A stretch of 64,000 nt of DNA from Microbotryum silenes-acaulis (Eukaryota > Basidiomycota > Microbotryomycetes > Microbotryales > Microbotryaceae): NCBI GenBank assembly GCA_003665825.1, contig QPFY01000007.1:496001-560000 (forward strand), read 5' to 3'. This document shows, in pieces, positions 50,039 through 61,930 of the stretch (position 1 is its first letter; each line of letters starts with the position of its first letter). The notes under the pieces were generated by a model, which made no database searches, was not told where the DNA came from, and saw only the letters and a program-made list of their open reading frames with translations. The translations under genes were made by a program, and so were the position numbers.

Positions 50039-53000
50039 TTATATGAAAAGGATCCATGACAACGTCAATTCGGTGAGGACTGCGAGCGGGTTGCCCGAAC
50101 TCACCATAGCAGTCTGATTCTCGTCGATACACTGCGCAAGTTCGACAGCGAGTTGGCACCACTCCTCCGCAGGCTCGGGGTCTCGCACCGAAAACAAATC
50201 CAAACCTGCACCAGAAAATGATTAGCGAGGTCCTGGGTAGAGTGTGCTGGCGAGAGTCTCGGATGACTGACCCCTATCCCACGTCGTAGCCACTAGCCAT
50301 TGAACCTCGTCGCGCGGATAGCCCGTCTGAGCGAATTCGTCGGTGATCAGCCATCTGGATCGCGGTGAGCTCACACTAGTAATGACTCACCAATGTTTTC
50401 ACGAATGTGAGCGCGTGCTTGACGTAAGTCAATGCTTCTCCAGGAGCGCTTGCGAGGAGCGACGAAATCATCACCCGCAGCCAAGCCCCTAGAGTCGTGC
50501 TGCAAGATTAGAGAGCGAGAGGTTATTCATTGCTGATAATCAAGTTGAATTCGGAGTGCAACCCACCTGTCAAGATCCTTTCTGTAGAAGAGCGTATGAA
50601 GCGTCTTCTCGAGAATTGAGCCGAGCACATCCGGTGCGCAGTCGTCGCTGCCGATTGCTCGAGCTGTGATCAATTTGATAGCGCTCAGAGACACGGTGGG
50701 CTCTTTAGCTGACGCCAATCGCTGTTGGCGTATTAAGCTAAATTAGTTGAGTCAAGTCTTCGCCGCCCATCTGGACTTACAGAAAAGAGCGCTTCGACGT
50801 TCCCCCAATCGCCTAGGCCGCTCCTCGCTTCGACTTCGAAAGCGAGCAATGCCGAGGTCGCCACATCGTCGCTCCTTTCGCTGAGCGAAGGTACTGATTG
50901 GGCAAGCTCCTGCGTATCTCGCAGTAGCTTGGAGTATAACTTGGACTAGAGACGACAAGTCAAGGTCAGTAACGCGCTTCGTCGTCGATCTCACGTAGCC
51001 CTCACCTGATCGGAGGCGCTCGTCGCTGATCGGGCTTGAGCGAGCAAGCCAGAAAGAGTAGCAACGCGACAAAACACGATCGACCTTTTCAGCTTGGGGT
51101 CGTCTACACTCGCGCTCTCGAGCTTGAGATCCCCAAGACGGGCGACTGCTTCGTACATCGGTGTGATCACCTCGGCTGGCCAACGAGAGCTGTAGGTGGC
51201 GCAGAGATTGTACCCTGATGAAATCATACAACAAAGCCTCAGCTCGACATGTTTTGTAGAATGCTAGAGGGTAAGGATAGTACCGGTTTTGAGGAGCCAT
51301 GTTATGTCTTTGTCGACAGTGGACAAATCTTTTCCGAACGACTCCCGGACAATGTCAGCCGCCGCCACGAACTCTGATGTGATCAATCGCGCCAGCGAAA
51401 GCCTTAGATTGGAGGTATTTCATAAGCTTCACCTTCTGGATTCGCACGAGCTTCAATCCGTGACGTACCCCGAGTCGGGCTCAGACGCTAACCGTGAAGC
51501 GAGCAATCGAATGAGGCTCCTATCTCAACAGAGAAGAGTGGTGGCGTGTCAGTCAGTGATGCAGTAGGAACCTCATTACACCCCTTCACCCGACATACCG
51601 TACGGTAGTCAACATTTCGTTCTGGGTACTCTCTCCTTCTCCTCGTCTATAGACATCTAGCAAAGCTTGGAGTACGGCAGTGGAGAGGGCAGTGATCCCC
51701 GATTCATTGGCGACTTTGGATGCCCAAAGCAGAAGAGCGTATCGAAAGTCCGGCGCTTTGATCATTTTATCGAGGGCTTGCTTTGCTGAGTGGTGAACGA
51801 GGTAGGCGCGTGAATCCGGGTCTCGTTTCGCTCCTCACTTGCAGTGACTGACCTTGGTCGACATCCCGTCTTAGCGTGGCATGAAAGAAGCGAATGAAAC
51901 AATCTTTGGCGTCCGGAGGGCGATCCGGGCGCAGGTTCATAGTTTGCTCGGCCCGAACAAAGTCCCGGATCTCCAGATAACACAATACCGCTTTCCTGAT
52001 AATGAACAGGGCGTTGCGAGTATAAGCAACTCAGCGCACCACTCGCTGCTCCGCAAGCCCACAGTCTTCAATGGACCGACCTCATTGACTTGGCATCGAC
52101 CACTCCTCCAATGTCCTTCAACAATGGATGCAAGCTCAGTCTGTACCATTCCGCTGCTTCGAAGAAAGCTCCCTTTGCCCGCTCGTGGTCCCCATGACGC
52201 CAGAAATAAGTTGTGGCCACGAACGCAGAGTCGGCGGAGAGGGTGAATGCTTCGCCGAGATCTGTGAGCATCAGTGCAAAACGTTTAGCGCGCTTCTCGC
52301 AACACCCGTTCAGTGGAAGACAGAGGGGCAGCTTACGAGTCGAGATGTCCTGGAAAAGACTTGTCACTAAGGTTCGATCGTCGCTCCGCGAGTGCACCGT
52401 CACCGTCATTGCAATTTGCCGGATGATCCGGGACGTCGCTTCATCAGCAGGCGAGCGCAAGTTCGTGACTATTTTCTTGAACATGGCGAAGTCTGGTCTG
52501 TGACTGTGTGATTTTACAAACGGAAGATAAGTCATAATCTCTTTTAATTACAGTATAGAAGGAGGAGATGTTCTCACTGCATATCATGATATCTCTGAGC
52601 GGCCGCTGATAGTCTGCCCCAAACCCCGAAACCTCGTCAGTGAAACGTTTACGCGATTGTGCGTTTCACAACCCCTGAGACTGACCGAACACTGTTCTTC
52701 TCCAAGTCTCCCTCGTTCCACCAAGTGACTATTGCAGTTGTGGCTTGTCCGAATGCTAGGAAACGCACGGGATGGTCAGTCAGCTATATATCCGGCGAGT
52801 ATCGTGCCTACTGGCGCGAGCTTGCTCACCCTGGCCCAATTCCCCCTCGCCAGCGTCACGTTCCAACATCAACCGGATCTTACGAAGCCACATGGATGGG
52901 GTCGCCTCGATAGTCTTCACAACGAAGAAGAGGTGTCAACCATCGCCCAAAACTGGGAACCCATGCTGCAGGTGCAGTCCTCACCAACAACTGAGCTACC

Positions 53001-54439
53001 GCCTCTTCCGCTTCGCGCCATGACTGGGTACGGGTGTGGATCTGGGTAAGCAGACTCAGGCTCGCGATCTATGTAAGTTTCTTTTCATTAGCGTCATTCT
53101 GGAACAAAACTGCTGCCATCGTATGCCGACCTTGATCGCTCGCGCCGACTCGCTGCGCATGCCCTCCGCAAGCTCTATCGACCATAGGAGCCATTCCTTT
53201 GCTTTATCTTGCAACGCAGCGGAAGAGGAGTTTTCGATAGCGAGCACTTCACAGGCGGAATCTAAACCGCCGTGGGCGATCTTCTCGACCTGCTGGTACA
53301 CACATCGTGCTCGTTAGATCATCAAACTCGAGCGGGGGCAGGGCAACTGCAGCGTGCAATCTGGCTTGCCTCGCGAGGGCCACAACTCGGAATCAATGAC
53401 TCCAAGCGATGTTTGATAAAGTCCGCGACGCCCAATGCAGATCGCCGCGACTCGAAAATGATCCGCTGAACGTAGTGACCACTGAGAGCTCGCACGTCGT
53501 CTGGCGTCGTGTCAGGTCTGGATGGGGGTGCAACGGCGGGGGCATGTATTTCTTGCGCGTAGGTGGCGGCCGCATCGAAAAGGCGGGATAGTTGGATTTG
53601 CTCTCCTTTCGTGAATAGAGACTCGGCAATGGTTTTGTTAAGAAGGGACAGAAGGAGCACTCGCCCTGTGGAGGAAGGTCGAGATGCTAAGCGATCAGTT
53701 CGCTGTCATGACGCGCTCTGGCCCGCCAGCGCTGACGCGCAAACCGACCTTCACTTGATATCGGTTCTGGAGTTCCAAGTTGAATCAGGAGGTATGCTAG
53801 ATGACGAGCTATGATGCTCAAGTTGGTTTCAGCTATGTTCTGTTCGCACCATGCGTGAAGAACGAACATACCTCTGGCGATCATGCTGAGCCATGGCAGC
53901 GGAAGCGAGTCACTGCTGACGTCTGGCTTGATTTGAAGCGCTATCCGCGGTGAGATATTTGGAGTATACTGAGTGCCCGAGGCTGTAATTGTTTTAATCT
54001 CGGTCACTTTGTTCCACAGCATCACTCCGAGCGCGTCGATTCGATCCTGCCATGAGGCTAGGGTGCCGCGTTCCGCTTGCGCCTCGGGCCTCGTGTCCCC
54101 CTCTGAATTGACATCGCGTGCGCGTTGTTGGGCAGGAGCGAGTCGGAGCTGCAGTGTGTGCAGCAAGCACTCTGCTTGTTCTAGCTGCTGACCCACGACG
54201 TCCGAGAGAGCTTGAGACGATTGAAGTGATCGAACTCCTTGCTCGTCATTGCTCTGCTGTCGAACGTCGTGGTCTCGGCCGAGAGAGTCAACGCCAGGAG
54301 CGATGCCAGCGAAGTGTCGAACCAGACGGTTGAGTTCATTCAGCTCGGGCGCTGTATCGGCGCACGCGTGAAACCACTGTTCGATCTTGTCGGGTCGATC
54401 GTGATCAGTTCGCGCTTTTTTGGTTTTGGACGGTCCCAT
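50039..54439 (-). CDS. SPO22/ZIP4-type meiosis protein (TPR)
   Basis: Large many-exon gene. TPR-rich Spo22/Zip4/TEX11 family proteins organise synaptonemal complex assembly and crossovers on meiotic chromosomes. The clearest family matches are C-terminal: GYPRDEVQWLVATTWDRG (about 50260-50340) and GLDLFSVRDPEPAEEWCQLAVELAQCI when the two adjacent runs are read together, a Spo22-type ending. Internal YFWRHGDHERAKGAFFEAAEWYRLSLHP (52.1-52.3 kb, quoted across two helices) is a TPR pair. The N-terminal exon (54439-53687) starts MGPSKTKKARTDHDRP and is charged. About ten short introns lie between; I did not join all exons, and the last exon may continue past the apparent stop at 50041-50039. Confidence 0.72.
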
Positions 54440-54799
54440 GTGAGGTAGTTACTGCAGACGTGCGAGTGATCAAGAGTTTGAAGAACCTCCCTCGAACTTC
54501 TGAGTTGCCAGTCGCAGACGGAAAGCCGTCGCTGCCGCTTGAGGCCTTGAGGCTTGAGCGCATCCAGCTCCGAGCTGCTCCGAGCTTTCGGATGACTATA
54601 GTGACTGGCCAAAAATTCACTCCGATCGATCATGAACGCAACATTGCATTCGCTATCACTGGGCTTGCATACGAGCTTCTCCCACTCGCACAAGTTGGAG
54701 GAGTACTACTCTTTTTTGTGACTGCAAATCGCTTGGGCATACTAGTGACTCTATGGCGCGACTGACTGCATCGGCGTTCTTCTTTATCGCGAATCGCCG
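54440..54799. other. Upstream flank of the meiosis gene
   Basis: Contains the expected promoter; one 101-codon ORF has no similarity. The repeat-rich island begins just after it. Confidence 0.3.
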
Positions 54800-54856
54800 C
54801 CGCCGCGAGCCGAGACCGGCCGACGGCGGGGCTTCTCAGGTCTCGGCTCGCGGCGG
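54800..54856. repeat. 18-bp GC-rich inverted repeat (hairpin)
   Basis: Arms at 54800-54817 and 54839-54856 are perfect reverse complements (CCGCCGCGAGCCGAGACC and its complement) around a 21-nt spacer. A GGCGGGGCTTCTCA sequence is also directly repeated across the right arm. Confidence 0.85.
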
Positions 54857-55522
54857 GGCTTCTCACTACTATGTTGGCTGTCCTTAGGTGTAACGTGAAA
54901 CGTGAAACGTGATTATTCGCAGACTCGAACAGATAAATTCAGGCTCGAGTAGACGTCTGGTCATGCAAAACATTGGCCATGTGCGGCATGTGTGGGCCGA
55001 AGCTACATGGCATCACGTGTAGCGAGTACCCGTACTAGTACTCCCCGAAGTCATGATCACGTCGGCCCGGGCCCCAGGTCGGTCCTTGACATGGGACCGC
55101 GAGATCGTCGGCTTGCGCGTGACCATACTATTACGCCTATCAACTACTAGCAGCGGCATTGCGCAGTGGAGACAAAGCTGACTCCAACCTAACTAAAACG
55201 CCGCAGATAATAGAGAGGTACGACAGGGTGAAGCAACCGCGCGATGGTCCGGAGCTGTATTACCCGTCTACCTTTCAACTTGGTTGCTCTTTTACAGCAG
55301 GAAGGAGAGGCGCCCCGAGATCAAATGCGCACGGTCGGGCCGCACAGACAGCGACGGCTCAATCCGTAGCCATTCTTGCGATCGGCGAGAGGGTGAACTC
55401 CTTCTTCTCAGGGGTGATTGGCTGCTAAAACTCTATATCAGCCGATTCATTACTCAGATGGGCACTGTTAATGAACACCGGGGTCGGCCTTCCGATGCTC
55501 ACGAAGAGAGAGGCGCGGCTGC
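54857..55522. other. Gene-free part of the repeat island
   Basis: Holds a short GTGAAAC direct repeat near 54894-54910 (gtgaaacgtgaaacgtga) and otherwise no feature I can support. Confidence 0.35.
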
Positions 55523-55730
55523 ATCAGCAAAATGGGCACTCGGCGCGCACCGCTTAAAGGCGCTTAAGTTTGCTGATGTGAGCGGCGTTGATCGAGCCGA
55601 TTTGGTATGCACCCAAACGAGCCTTAATTAGTGCACCTAAATTTCAACCCCGCCGTACCTACCTACTGCTCGAAACAATTCGGGCTTAAGCGCCTTTAAG
55701 CGGTGCGCGCCGAGTGCCCATTTTGCTGAT
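55523..55730. repeat. Perfect 46-bp inverted repeat
   Basis: 55523-55568 and 55685-55730 are exact reverse complements, with 116 bp between, forming a potential long stem-loop. The right arm overlaps the start of the second 114-bp direct repeat. Confidence 0.93.
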
Positions 55731-55836
55731 GTGAGCGGCGTTGATCGAGCCGATTTGGTATGCACCCAAACGAGCCTTAATTAGTGCACCTAAATTTCAA
55801 CCCCGCCGTACCTACCTACTGCTCGAAACAATTCGG
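55570..55836. repeat. 114-bp direct repeat, two copies
   Basis: 55570-55683 and 55723-55836 are identical by eye, separated by 39 bp that belong to the right arm of the 46-bp inverted repeat. The unit ends in CTACCTACTGCTCGAAACAA and contains no ORF. Confidence 0.93.
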
Positions 55837-56562
55837 TCACCGAACAATCGTGCCTTGCGTACGACGAATACTGAGCTCTGTCTACCTAGTAGGTAGATCA
55901 CCCGGTCCTCGGCAACTGTGGTGCCCAAAAGCGAAACCCGAAGACGATCTTTCCGAAAAGACATCTCCTCGGATCCGCGCACCCTTTACTAGGTAGGTAC
56001 GTAGTCACGGAGCGCTGTATTTAGTATACGGTTACAGAGCGCAAGCTCACTACCATTGTCAGCGACAAAGTTTCTGCCGACCTCGGACCGCGGTGACCAA
56101 CGCTAGCTTGTGGGTACGCCCGGATATATGTATAATTCCGGCCGGAGGATTTCTTGTCTCGTGTCCCAGGCGCCGGTCATCAAAAATCCTTTGTCCAACC
56201 TCTCAGCCGTTAAACCACTAAGCTGAATCTGACTTCCTAATAGATCGAGAATCGCTTATCAGTGCATCCTCCGGCCGGAATTATACATATATCCGGGCGT
56301 ACCCACAGAGAAGCAACGTCTCGGCTGCCTGGGTGGGTAGCGCGCGTAGCAGCCCGATAGCGAAGACAGCCAATGGCTTCTTGAACCAAAAATGGGGACA
56401 ATGATGTTCCCGTAGCCGCCTGCACGTTCAGTCCGCATCGGGTGAAACCAGTCTTCGGAGTCGGCACCGCTCAGCCTGGTGAGCTTGAGTCCATCACCGA
56501 CAACGACAACTGTGTTCCCTCCTTCTACTCATCCGCGTGTAGCCGACAGCGTAATTTCGCGC
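55837..56562. other. Remainder of the repeat island and HMG gene 5' flank
   Basis: Besides the 40-bp inverted repeat, several TAGGTAG/CTACCTA words occur (e.g. 55883-55897 and 55987-56000). No gene is supported; 56310-56562 should carry the HMG gene promoter. Confidence 0.35.
56111..56305. repeat. Perfect 40-bp terminal inverted repeat unit (195 bp)
   Basis: 56111-56150 and 56266-56305 are exact reverse complements (edges TGGGTACGCC and GGCGTACCCA). The 115-bp centre contains, on the minus strand, an A-box-like CAGCTTAGTGGTTTAACGGC but no good B box. This resembles a small foldback or MITE-like unit. Confidence 0.92.
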
Positions 56563-59092
56563 ATGGATGCCCCTCTGCTCAATCTCGATATGCCTCGACT
56601 CAATCCCCTATCCTCGGTGCGTGCTCCAGCTTCCATCCGCGCTCGAGCCGCTCGCGCTGAGCAGCTCGCCGATGGACCATACACGAGAAGGTCAGTCGGA
56701 AGCACCACTTCACAAGGGCCGCACTCTTTGTTAGTAGCGTTTGAGTCTACTAACACGACTTTGTTTTGATGCGCACGACCCGCTTCTGAAAATGCTTACC
56801 CATCGTTGCCCTTTTCAGACGGCGAGGGGCTAGCAGCGGGACCGCGACGACCCAGAGCCGACCGACCCTCCACGATTTCAGCCAACGCCCGCCCTCCGTC
56901 ACCACTCGCCGACCGCAACACAACCAACTTGAATCGAAATACATCAGGCAAGAACACGATTCGCCATTCAATCGAGTCGACACACCGCATCTGACCAGTT
57001 GTCAGCAAGAGGAGGTGTTCCGACCTGCGGATGCTCGTCGTCGGTTCTCGGCGTCGCAGACTCCAAATCGGGACTCAAGCTCGCTGTCTTCATCCAGTGG
57101 CAGTGCGCCTGAAACTGCCCAATTGGACCGAGAATCGTATCCATCTCGAACATCAGGTTTGACCTCCTCTCCTTCACACCCCATTGTCGGCGATTTTTCG
57201 TCGCTCGACCCGATGCTGTCCAGTACACCGCCGCGCTGTTCGCCATCGCTTTCGCCGTTCGCCAATTCGCCGATGGCATCACCTCCCCTTGCCACGATTA
57301 GCCTTGACGCCCTCATTAACCCCGTATCGATCACTCCCAGCAAAAAACACATGCTTGGATTACTCCCGCGACCTATTGTCGACTCCTCATCGTTGGAGCT
57401 ACTGCGACGTTCCAGCCCCGCGAAGAGAAGATCGAGGTCCAAAAGAAACGCTCTGTCTAGCGGTAAAGAGACCTTATCTTCGCTCCTCACCAAGCTCGAA
57501 CGAAACGGGGTTGAAAAAATTAATCTGTTGATGGAGAGCTCAAAACCATATCAACTCGAGCATTCACACGTGTCACCGCGCGCTTCGCCGGCCCCTCCCC
57601 ACACCGAAGTGGAGAAGAACATAATCAACCATGATTGGGTGTCTGAATCATCGAATGCCCGTGTTGCACCCGAATCGACTGAAATCGCACTTCTAATGCA
57701 ACCTTTGAAGAAACAGGGTGGCAAGAATCGGCGCAATCAGCCCCCTCGCCCACCGAACCCTTGGATCCTGTACCGTTCTGCTCAGATCCAGAGGCTGCGA
57801 GCCGATCCCCGATTTGTCAAGACATCACAATGTGAAGTTTGTGAGTTGCCGTTGCACAGGATGACAAAAATTATGTCTGAGGGCGGTAGCTGACCTTAAC
57901 TGTGGGCCTGCAGCAAGACTCATCTCTTACATGTGGAGGGACGAAACGCCGGAGAGTCGGCTTAAATACGAACAACTCGCAGCCGAAGCCAAGGCGGCTC
58001 ATGCCCTCGCGTACCCTGGTAAGCCATGTGTCGCAGCATCAGGAACCCCATCTGGGACTTGTAAAGGCCCTGACTAATCGAGGAAAATATTGTGCTGCAG
58101 ACTACACGTATCGTCCGGCAAAGAGACCCCGACGAAATGTAGAGCCAACCCAACCGGAGGCCACGACTCTTGAGTCATCCGACTGCACCTCCTCGACGCC
58201 CATCGACTCCGACCTCCTGAGCTGCACTTCTTCTTCCCTGCCCTCTTTGAAAACCTTGAACGAGTGGGGTTCCAGTGGGCCCAGGCCAGACTCTCAATGG
58301 GCAACTGGCCAGTGCAGCGAAGCGAGCTGGCTTCCTGCGGCGCCTTCAACGGTCGAATCGCTCGACTCCAGTATTGAACATCTGCTCGCCTCGCTCGACT
58401 ACCCAACCAGGTTCAATAACTCACTCGAACTGGACACGATGTGCGACAATACCAACCCGCTCTGGAGCTCAACGATGAATCACTCGCCCGATGTGAACGC
58501 CAGCCGGGGATGGGGAATCTCTGCTTCCCCCTTCCTAGACATGCATCACGCGCAGATGGTACCCTTCTCCGCCCCTGCCGCTTTTTCGGCCTTTGAATTT
58601 GGTTCCGTCCCGTCCTCAGTCGAAGGGAGCTTCTTCGACGGGGACTTTTCTTTGCGGAGCGCTCCACTTTCTCCCTCTTGCCTCGCCTCGAGCCCTCTTT
58701 CCTACGACCCTTCCCCGTTCGAGTTGTCGTCCTCAACTTCGTCAACTTCGTCGATCGCGAGCGCAGATGACGTGGAGGACACATTTTCATCCCCGGGGAC
58801 AATCGCCTCCTCCGTCACGAGTGCCTCTGCAGCGCCCTCGCCCGCCAACAGCATCGAGTCCCCGTTGTGGCTGGACCGCCGCACGCCCTTCACGAGCGCA
58901 AGCCACACTCCCATCATGCTTGCAAGTTCGACTTTCGAGAAAGCTTTCATCTCTGACCCACCGGCTGGCCCGATAAAGGATCTGACACGATTTGATGCCG
59001 ATCACGACATCTTGGTGGATCAGAACTGGTTTTCGCCTGTATCAAGCCTCTCTCAAAACCTCGTCGCTCTTGATACTATTCTCGTCTACTAG
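56563..59092 (+). CDS. HMG-box transcription factor (Ste11/Prf1/MAT-HMG type)
   Basis: Predicted DNA-binding regulator with a MATA-type HMG box. Four exons (56563-56690, 56819-57840, 57914-58018, 58101-59092) join to 748 codons plus stop; an in-frame ATG at 56479 would add 28 residues. The HMG box is interrupted by two introns and reads RPPNPWILYRSAQIQRLRAD, then SRLISYMWRDETPESRLKYE, QLAAEAKAAHALAYP and YTYRPAKRPRRN, close to fungal Ste11 and Prf1, which control mating and sexual development. The long N-terminal region is Ser/Arg-rich with a basic RSKRN segment; the C-terminal 330 residues are Ser/Asp/Pro-rich, as in activation domains. A mating-type locus identity is not supported: no pheromone or homeodomain gene is nearby. 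Confidence 0.87.
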
Positions 59093-59652
59093 ACCCGTCT
59101 TGTCATTCGTTATCGTCCAAATGGAATCTGTACATATATTGGTTCACGTGTAATCGATTACTTCAATGTTGCACGTGGAGTTGCGTCTGTTTGCTTGTGA
59201 GCGTTGGGTGTTGAATGCCGTAGGGGTGTTTAGGGGCTTAGATGCGGGAAGGTCAGACCCAACTGGCAGCAGTATCGAAGGGAAAGGGACGAGGCAAGCT
59301 GGGCTAGACGGTGAGGCAGAGTCGGAAGCGGCGTGGTGCTGGCCTCTTCCTTGGAGGTTTTACTTTTGGCCCCATTCTGGGTGCTTGTGGGGATCCGATT
59401 TTGCCACAATGCCCCATTGACTGCTCATCATCGTGGACTGGAGATAGTGCATGCGCCTCTGACAGGAGATCGGGGGCTTGACGACGAGTCGACTCGCGCG
59501 ACTTGACTCGCGGATGCGAGCGCAGGTATCGTGGGCAGGAGCCTTGTCGAGGATTGTGATGTTGGTGTCTCAGGTGATTATGAGACGCTGATGATTGGAT
59601 TGAGGCGGTGCGTCGGGTGTGTCGTGCAGACTGAGGGGCGGAGCGCGGTCGC
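59093..59652. other. Intergenic
   Basis: 560 bp between the HMG gene and the target duplication of the second copia element. No feature recognised. Confidence 0.3.
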
Positions 59653-59657
59653 GAGGG
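59653..59657. repeat. Target-site duplication GAGGG, left copy
   Basis: Matches 62906-62910 on the other side of the element, supporting a single insertion event. Confidence 0.85.
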
Positions 59658-59860
59658 TTTTGGGAACCTGAAGCCGAGGCACGAGATACGTAAGTACGAG
59701 AGCCGAAGATGATAGTAAAGATAGTTGGAGAAAGAAGAGAAGCGCTAAGGGAGCGCGCGCGAGGCAGGCACGAGCCGCGCGAGGCGACTAATATCAACAA
59801 CTAGTAACTAATCATAATCAGGAAGACAAGTGGGATGACACAGCAATATACACTCTGACA
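59658..59860 (-). repeat. 3' LTR of the rearranged copia element
   Basis: 203 bp; on the minus strand it starts TGTCAGAGTG. It matches 62723-62905 apart from a 20-bp insertion in a GCGCGAGGC-rich stretch (about 59760-59785). Confidence 0.88.
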
Positions 59861-59873
59861 CCCCCCCGTGCTG

Positions 59874-61631
59874 TCATACCACTGCACCTCGTAAACCCAA
59901 ATTCGCCCGATGGAAGATGAACGGCTTGGGACCCAAGGCTTTGGTGAAGATATCGGCGAACATGTCACCGGTGGCGATGTAGCGGACCTCGATCTCCTTC
60001 TCAGCAACCCTTTCGCGGACGTAGTGTTCCGAGATGCGAACATGACGAGACCCCTGATGGTTGGTCGGGTGCTGCGCAAGAGCCAGCGAACCTTGGTTGT
60101 CACCATAGAGCACGACTGGGCCAGAGACCGGAGCGCCAAGTTCAGCCAGGAGTTCGCTCAGGTGGATGGCATCACCGCTTGTGTACGAAAGAGAGAGGTA
60201 CTCCGCGTCGATAGTAGACTTGGCGACCCTGTGCTCGCGTTTGGAGCACCAAGCGATCGCGGCTCCAGACAAGATGAACGCGTAGCCCATGGTCGATCGC
60301 GAGGTCGTTAGACAGGCTCCCCAGTTCGCGTCCGAGTAGCCATGGAGTGGTTGGCTGGTATTGCGATAGGTGAGCCCCAAGTCCAGCGTGCCTTTGATGT
60401 AGCGGAGGACCTGCTTGATGGCTGTCCAATGCTCCGGGCCGGGCTGCTGCGAGAAGCGAGCGAGGTAGCTGACCACGAAGGCAAGGTCCGGACGAGTTCC
60501 TACGGCGGCGTACATCAACGAACCGATGGCCTGCAAGTAGCGCGTACGATCCTGAGGAGTGGCCGACAAGTCCTCGAAGTCAAGGACGACACCTGGCTGC
60601 ATTGGAATACTCGCCGGCTTGGCATCGGTGAACTGGAACCTGGCCAGGATGTCCCGAAGGTAGCGCTCTTGCGAGAGCGTGATAGATCCGTCTTGTCCAC
60701 GCTTGACTTGGATGCCTAGGATGTATTCGGCAGGTCCGAGACATTTGATGCCATACGCGAGTTCCAACGCGTCGAGCACCCGGTCGATCTCGGCGGTAGA
60801 GGGGCCAACCAAAAGCAAGTCGTCGACGTACAAGGCAATGTAATGAGAGTGCCCGTCGTGTTCGCGGCGGTAGATGCAGATGTCGGACCGGGTGGGCACG
60901 TATCCGAGGGACCGCAGAGTCAAGTCAATCTCAGCGTTCCAGATGGTGCCGGCCTGGCGAAGGCCGTAGATGGATTTGGACAGCTTGAGGATCTTGCCGG
61001 GCAGGTCAATGCCCTGAGGGACGCGCATGTACAGAGGCTTGTCAAGTTTGCCGTGGAGGTACGCTTTGTTGACGTCGGCCTGATGGACGTGATAGCCGTT
61101 GGCCGCGGCGAGTGCGATGAGGGCTCGAATGGACGTGAATTTAACGACTGGGGCGTAGTTCTTCTCGAAGTCAAGGCCAGGACGTTGGGCACATCCTTGA
61201 GCGACGAGACGCGCCTTGTAATCGGTGATGTCGCCATGCTGGTTGCGTTTAGTCCGGAACACCCAGCCCGATCGCAGGAGGATCTCACCCGCGGGGAGCT
61301 CATCGGATTCGATGATTTCGAAGACCTCGTAATCGTTAAGAAGCGAATCGAATTCATCCTGTGCCGGTGCGCCCCAAATATCCTCTTGTCCCGATCGGAT
61401 GAAGTCGCCCCAATTGGCCGGATCGCGAACAACTGTCAAGTCGTGATCTGCGAAGCCGGCTTTGGTGGATGCGAAGGCGAGGAGCAGGCTCTTGAAGGAG
61501 GCGGTGGGTCCGTCGGGGCCGTCGACGAGCTGTTCCCGCGTGATCATGGTGGGAACGAGCTGGCGGCGTGTCCGGGATCGCGCAAGCGAGCCAAGTACCT
61601 CGAGCTCAAGAACGCCATGAAGGAACTCCAA
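59874..61631 (-). CDS. Reverse transcriptase-RNase H of the rearranged copia element
   Basis: 585-codon ORF. Its first 20 or so codons come from an inverted gag segment; true Pol sequence follows. RT motifs: [59 protein letters not shown] and the catalytic YVDDLLLVG. RNase [35 protein letters not shown] and [15 protein letters not shown]. All catalytic acids looked for are present. Upstream integrase motifs are missing. Whether the ORF is translated is unknown. Confidence 0.88.
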   Translation of the reverse strand: MEFLHGVLELEVLGSLARSRTRRQLVPTMITREQLVDGPDGPTASFKSLLLAFASTKAGFADHDLTVVRDPANWGDFIRSGQEDIWGAPAQDEFDSLLNDYEVFEIIESDELPAGEILLRSGWVFRTKRNQHGDITDYKARLVAQGCAQRPGLDFEKNYAPVVKFTSIRALIALAAANGYHVHQADVNKAYLHGKLDKPLYMRVPQGIDLPGKILKLSKSIYGLRQAGTIWNAEIDLTLRSLGYVPTRSDICIYRREHDGHSHYIALYVDDLLLVGPSTAEIDRVLDALELAYGIKCLGPAEYILGIQVKRGQDGSITLSQERYLRDILARFQFTDAKPASIPMQPGVVLDFEDLSATPQDRTRYLQAIGSLMYAAVGTRPDLAFVVSYLARFSQQPGPEHWTAIKQVLRYIKGTLDLGLTYRNTSQPLHGYSDANWGACLTTSRSTMGYAFILSGAAIAWCSKREHRVAKSTIDAEYLSLSYTSGDAIHLSELLAELGAPVSGPVVLYGDNQGSLALAQHPTNHQGSRHVRISEHYVRERVAEKEIEVRYIATGDMFADIFTKALGPKPFIFHRANLGLRGAVV

Positions 61632-61713
61632 GGCTCATCATCGCCTGCGTCCACGTTCGTGGCCACCGAGGAAGCATCCAAGGATCAACACCTGTCCGTC
61701 TTTTCTTCTGCTA
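61568..61713 (+). repeat. Inverted copy of the element's gag segment
   Basis: 146 bp reverse-complementary to 62112-62257 with about one mismatch. It abuts the next inverted segment directly. Confidence 0.9.
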
Positions 61714-61930
61714 GTTGTTCGCGATCGGGCCAATTGGGGCGACGTCATCCGATCGGGACAAGAGGATATTTGGGGCGCACCGGCACAGGATGAATTCGAT
61801 TCGCTTCTTAACGATTACGAGGTCTTCGAAATCATCGAATCCGGTGAGCTCCCCGCGGGTGAGATCCTCCTGCGATCGGGCTGGGTGTTCCGGACTAAAC
61901 GCAACCAGCATGGCGACATCACCGATTACA
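61713..61930 (+). repeat. Inverted copy of the element's RT segment
   Basis: 218 bp reverse-complementary to 61217-61434 with roughly three mismatches. The junction with the gag-derived segment overlaps by a single base. Confidence 0.9.

Noticed and set aside
56151..56265. Functional tRNA gene in the centre of the 40-bp inverted repeat
   Set aside because: Only an A-box-like stretch is present; no B box, anticodon stem or acceptor stem can be formed.
55523..56305. CRISPR array or telomeric repeat
   Set aside because: Only two copies of each unit with inverted geometry, no regular spacer pattern and no short telomere-type tandem repeat; the setting is a eukaryotic genome.
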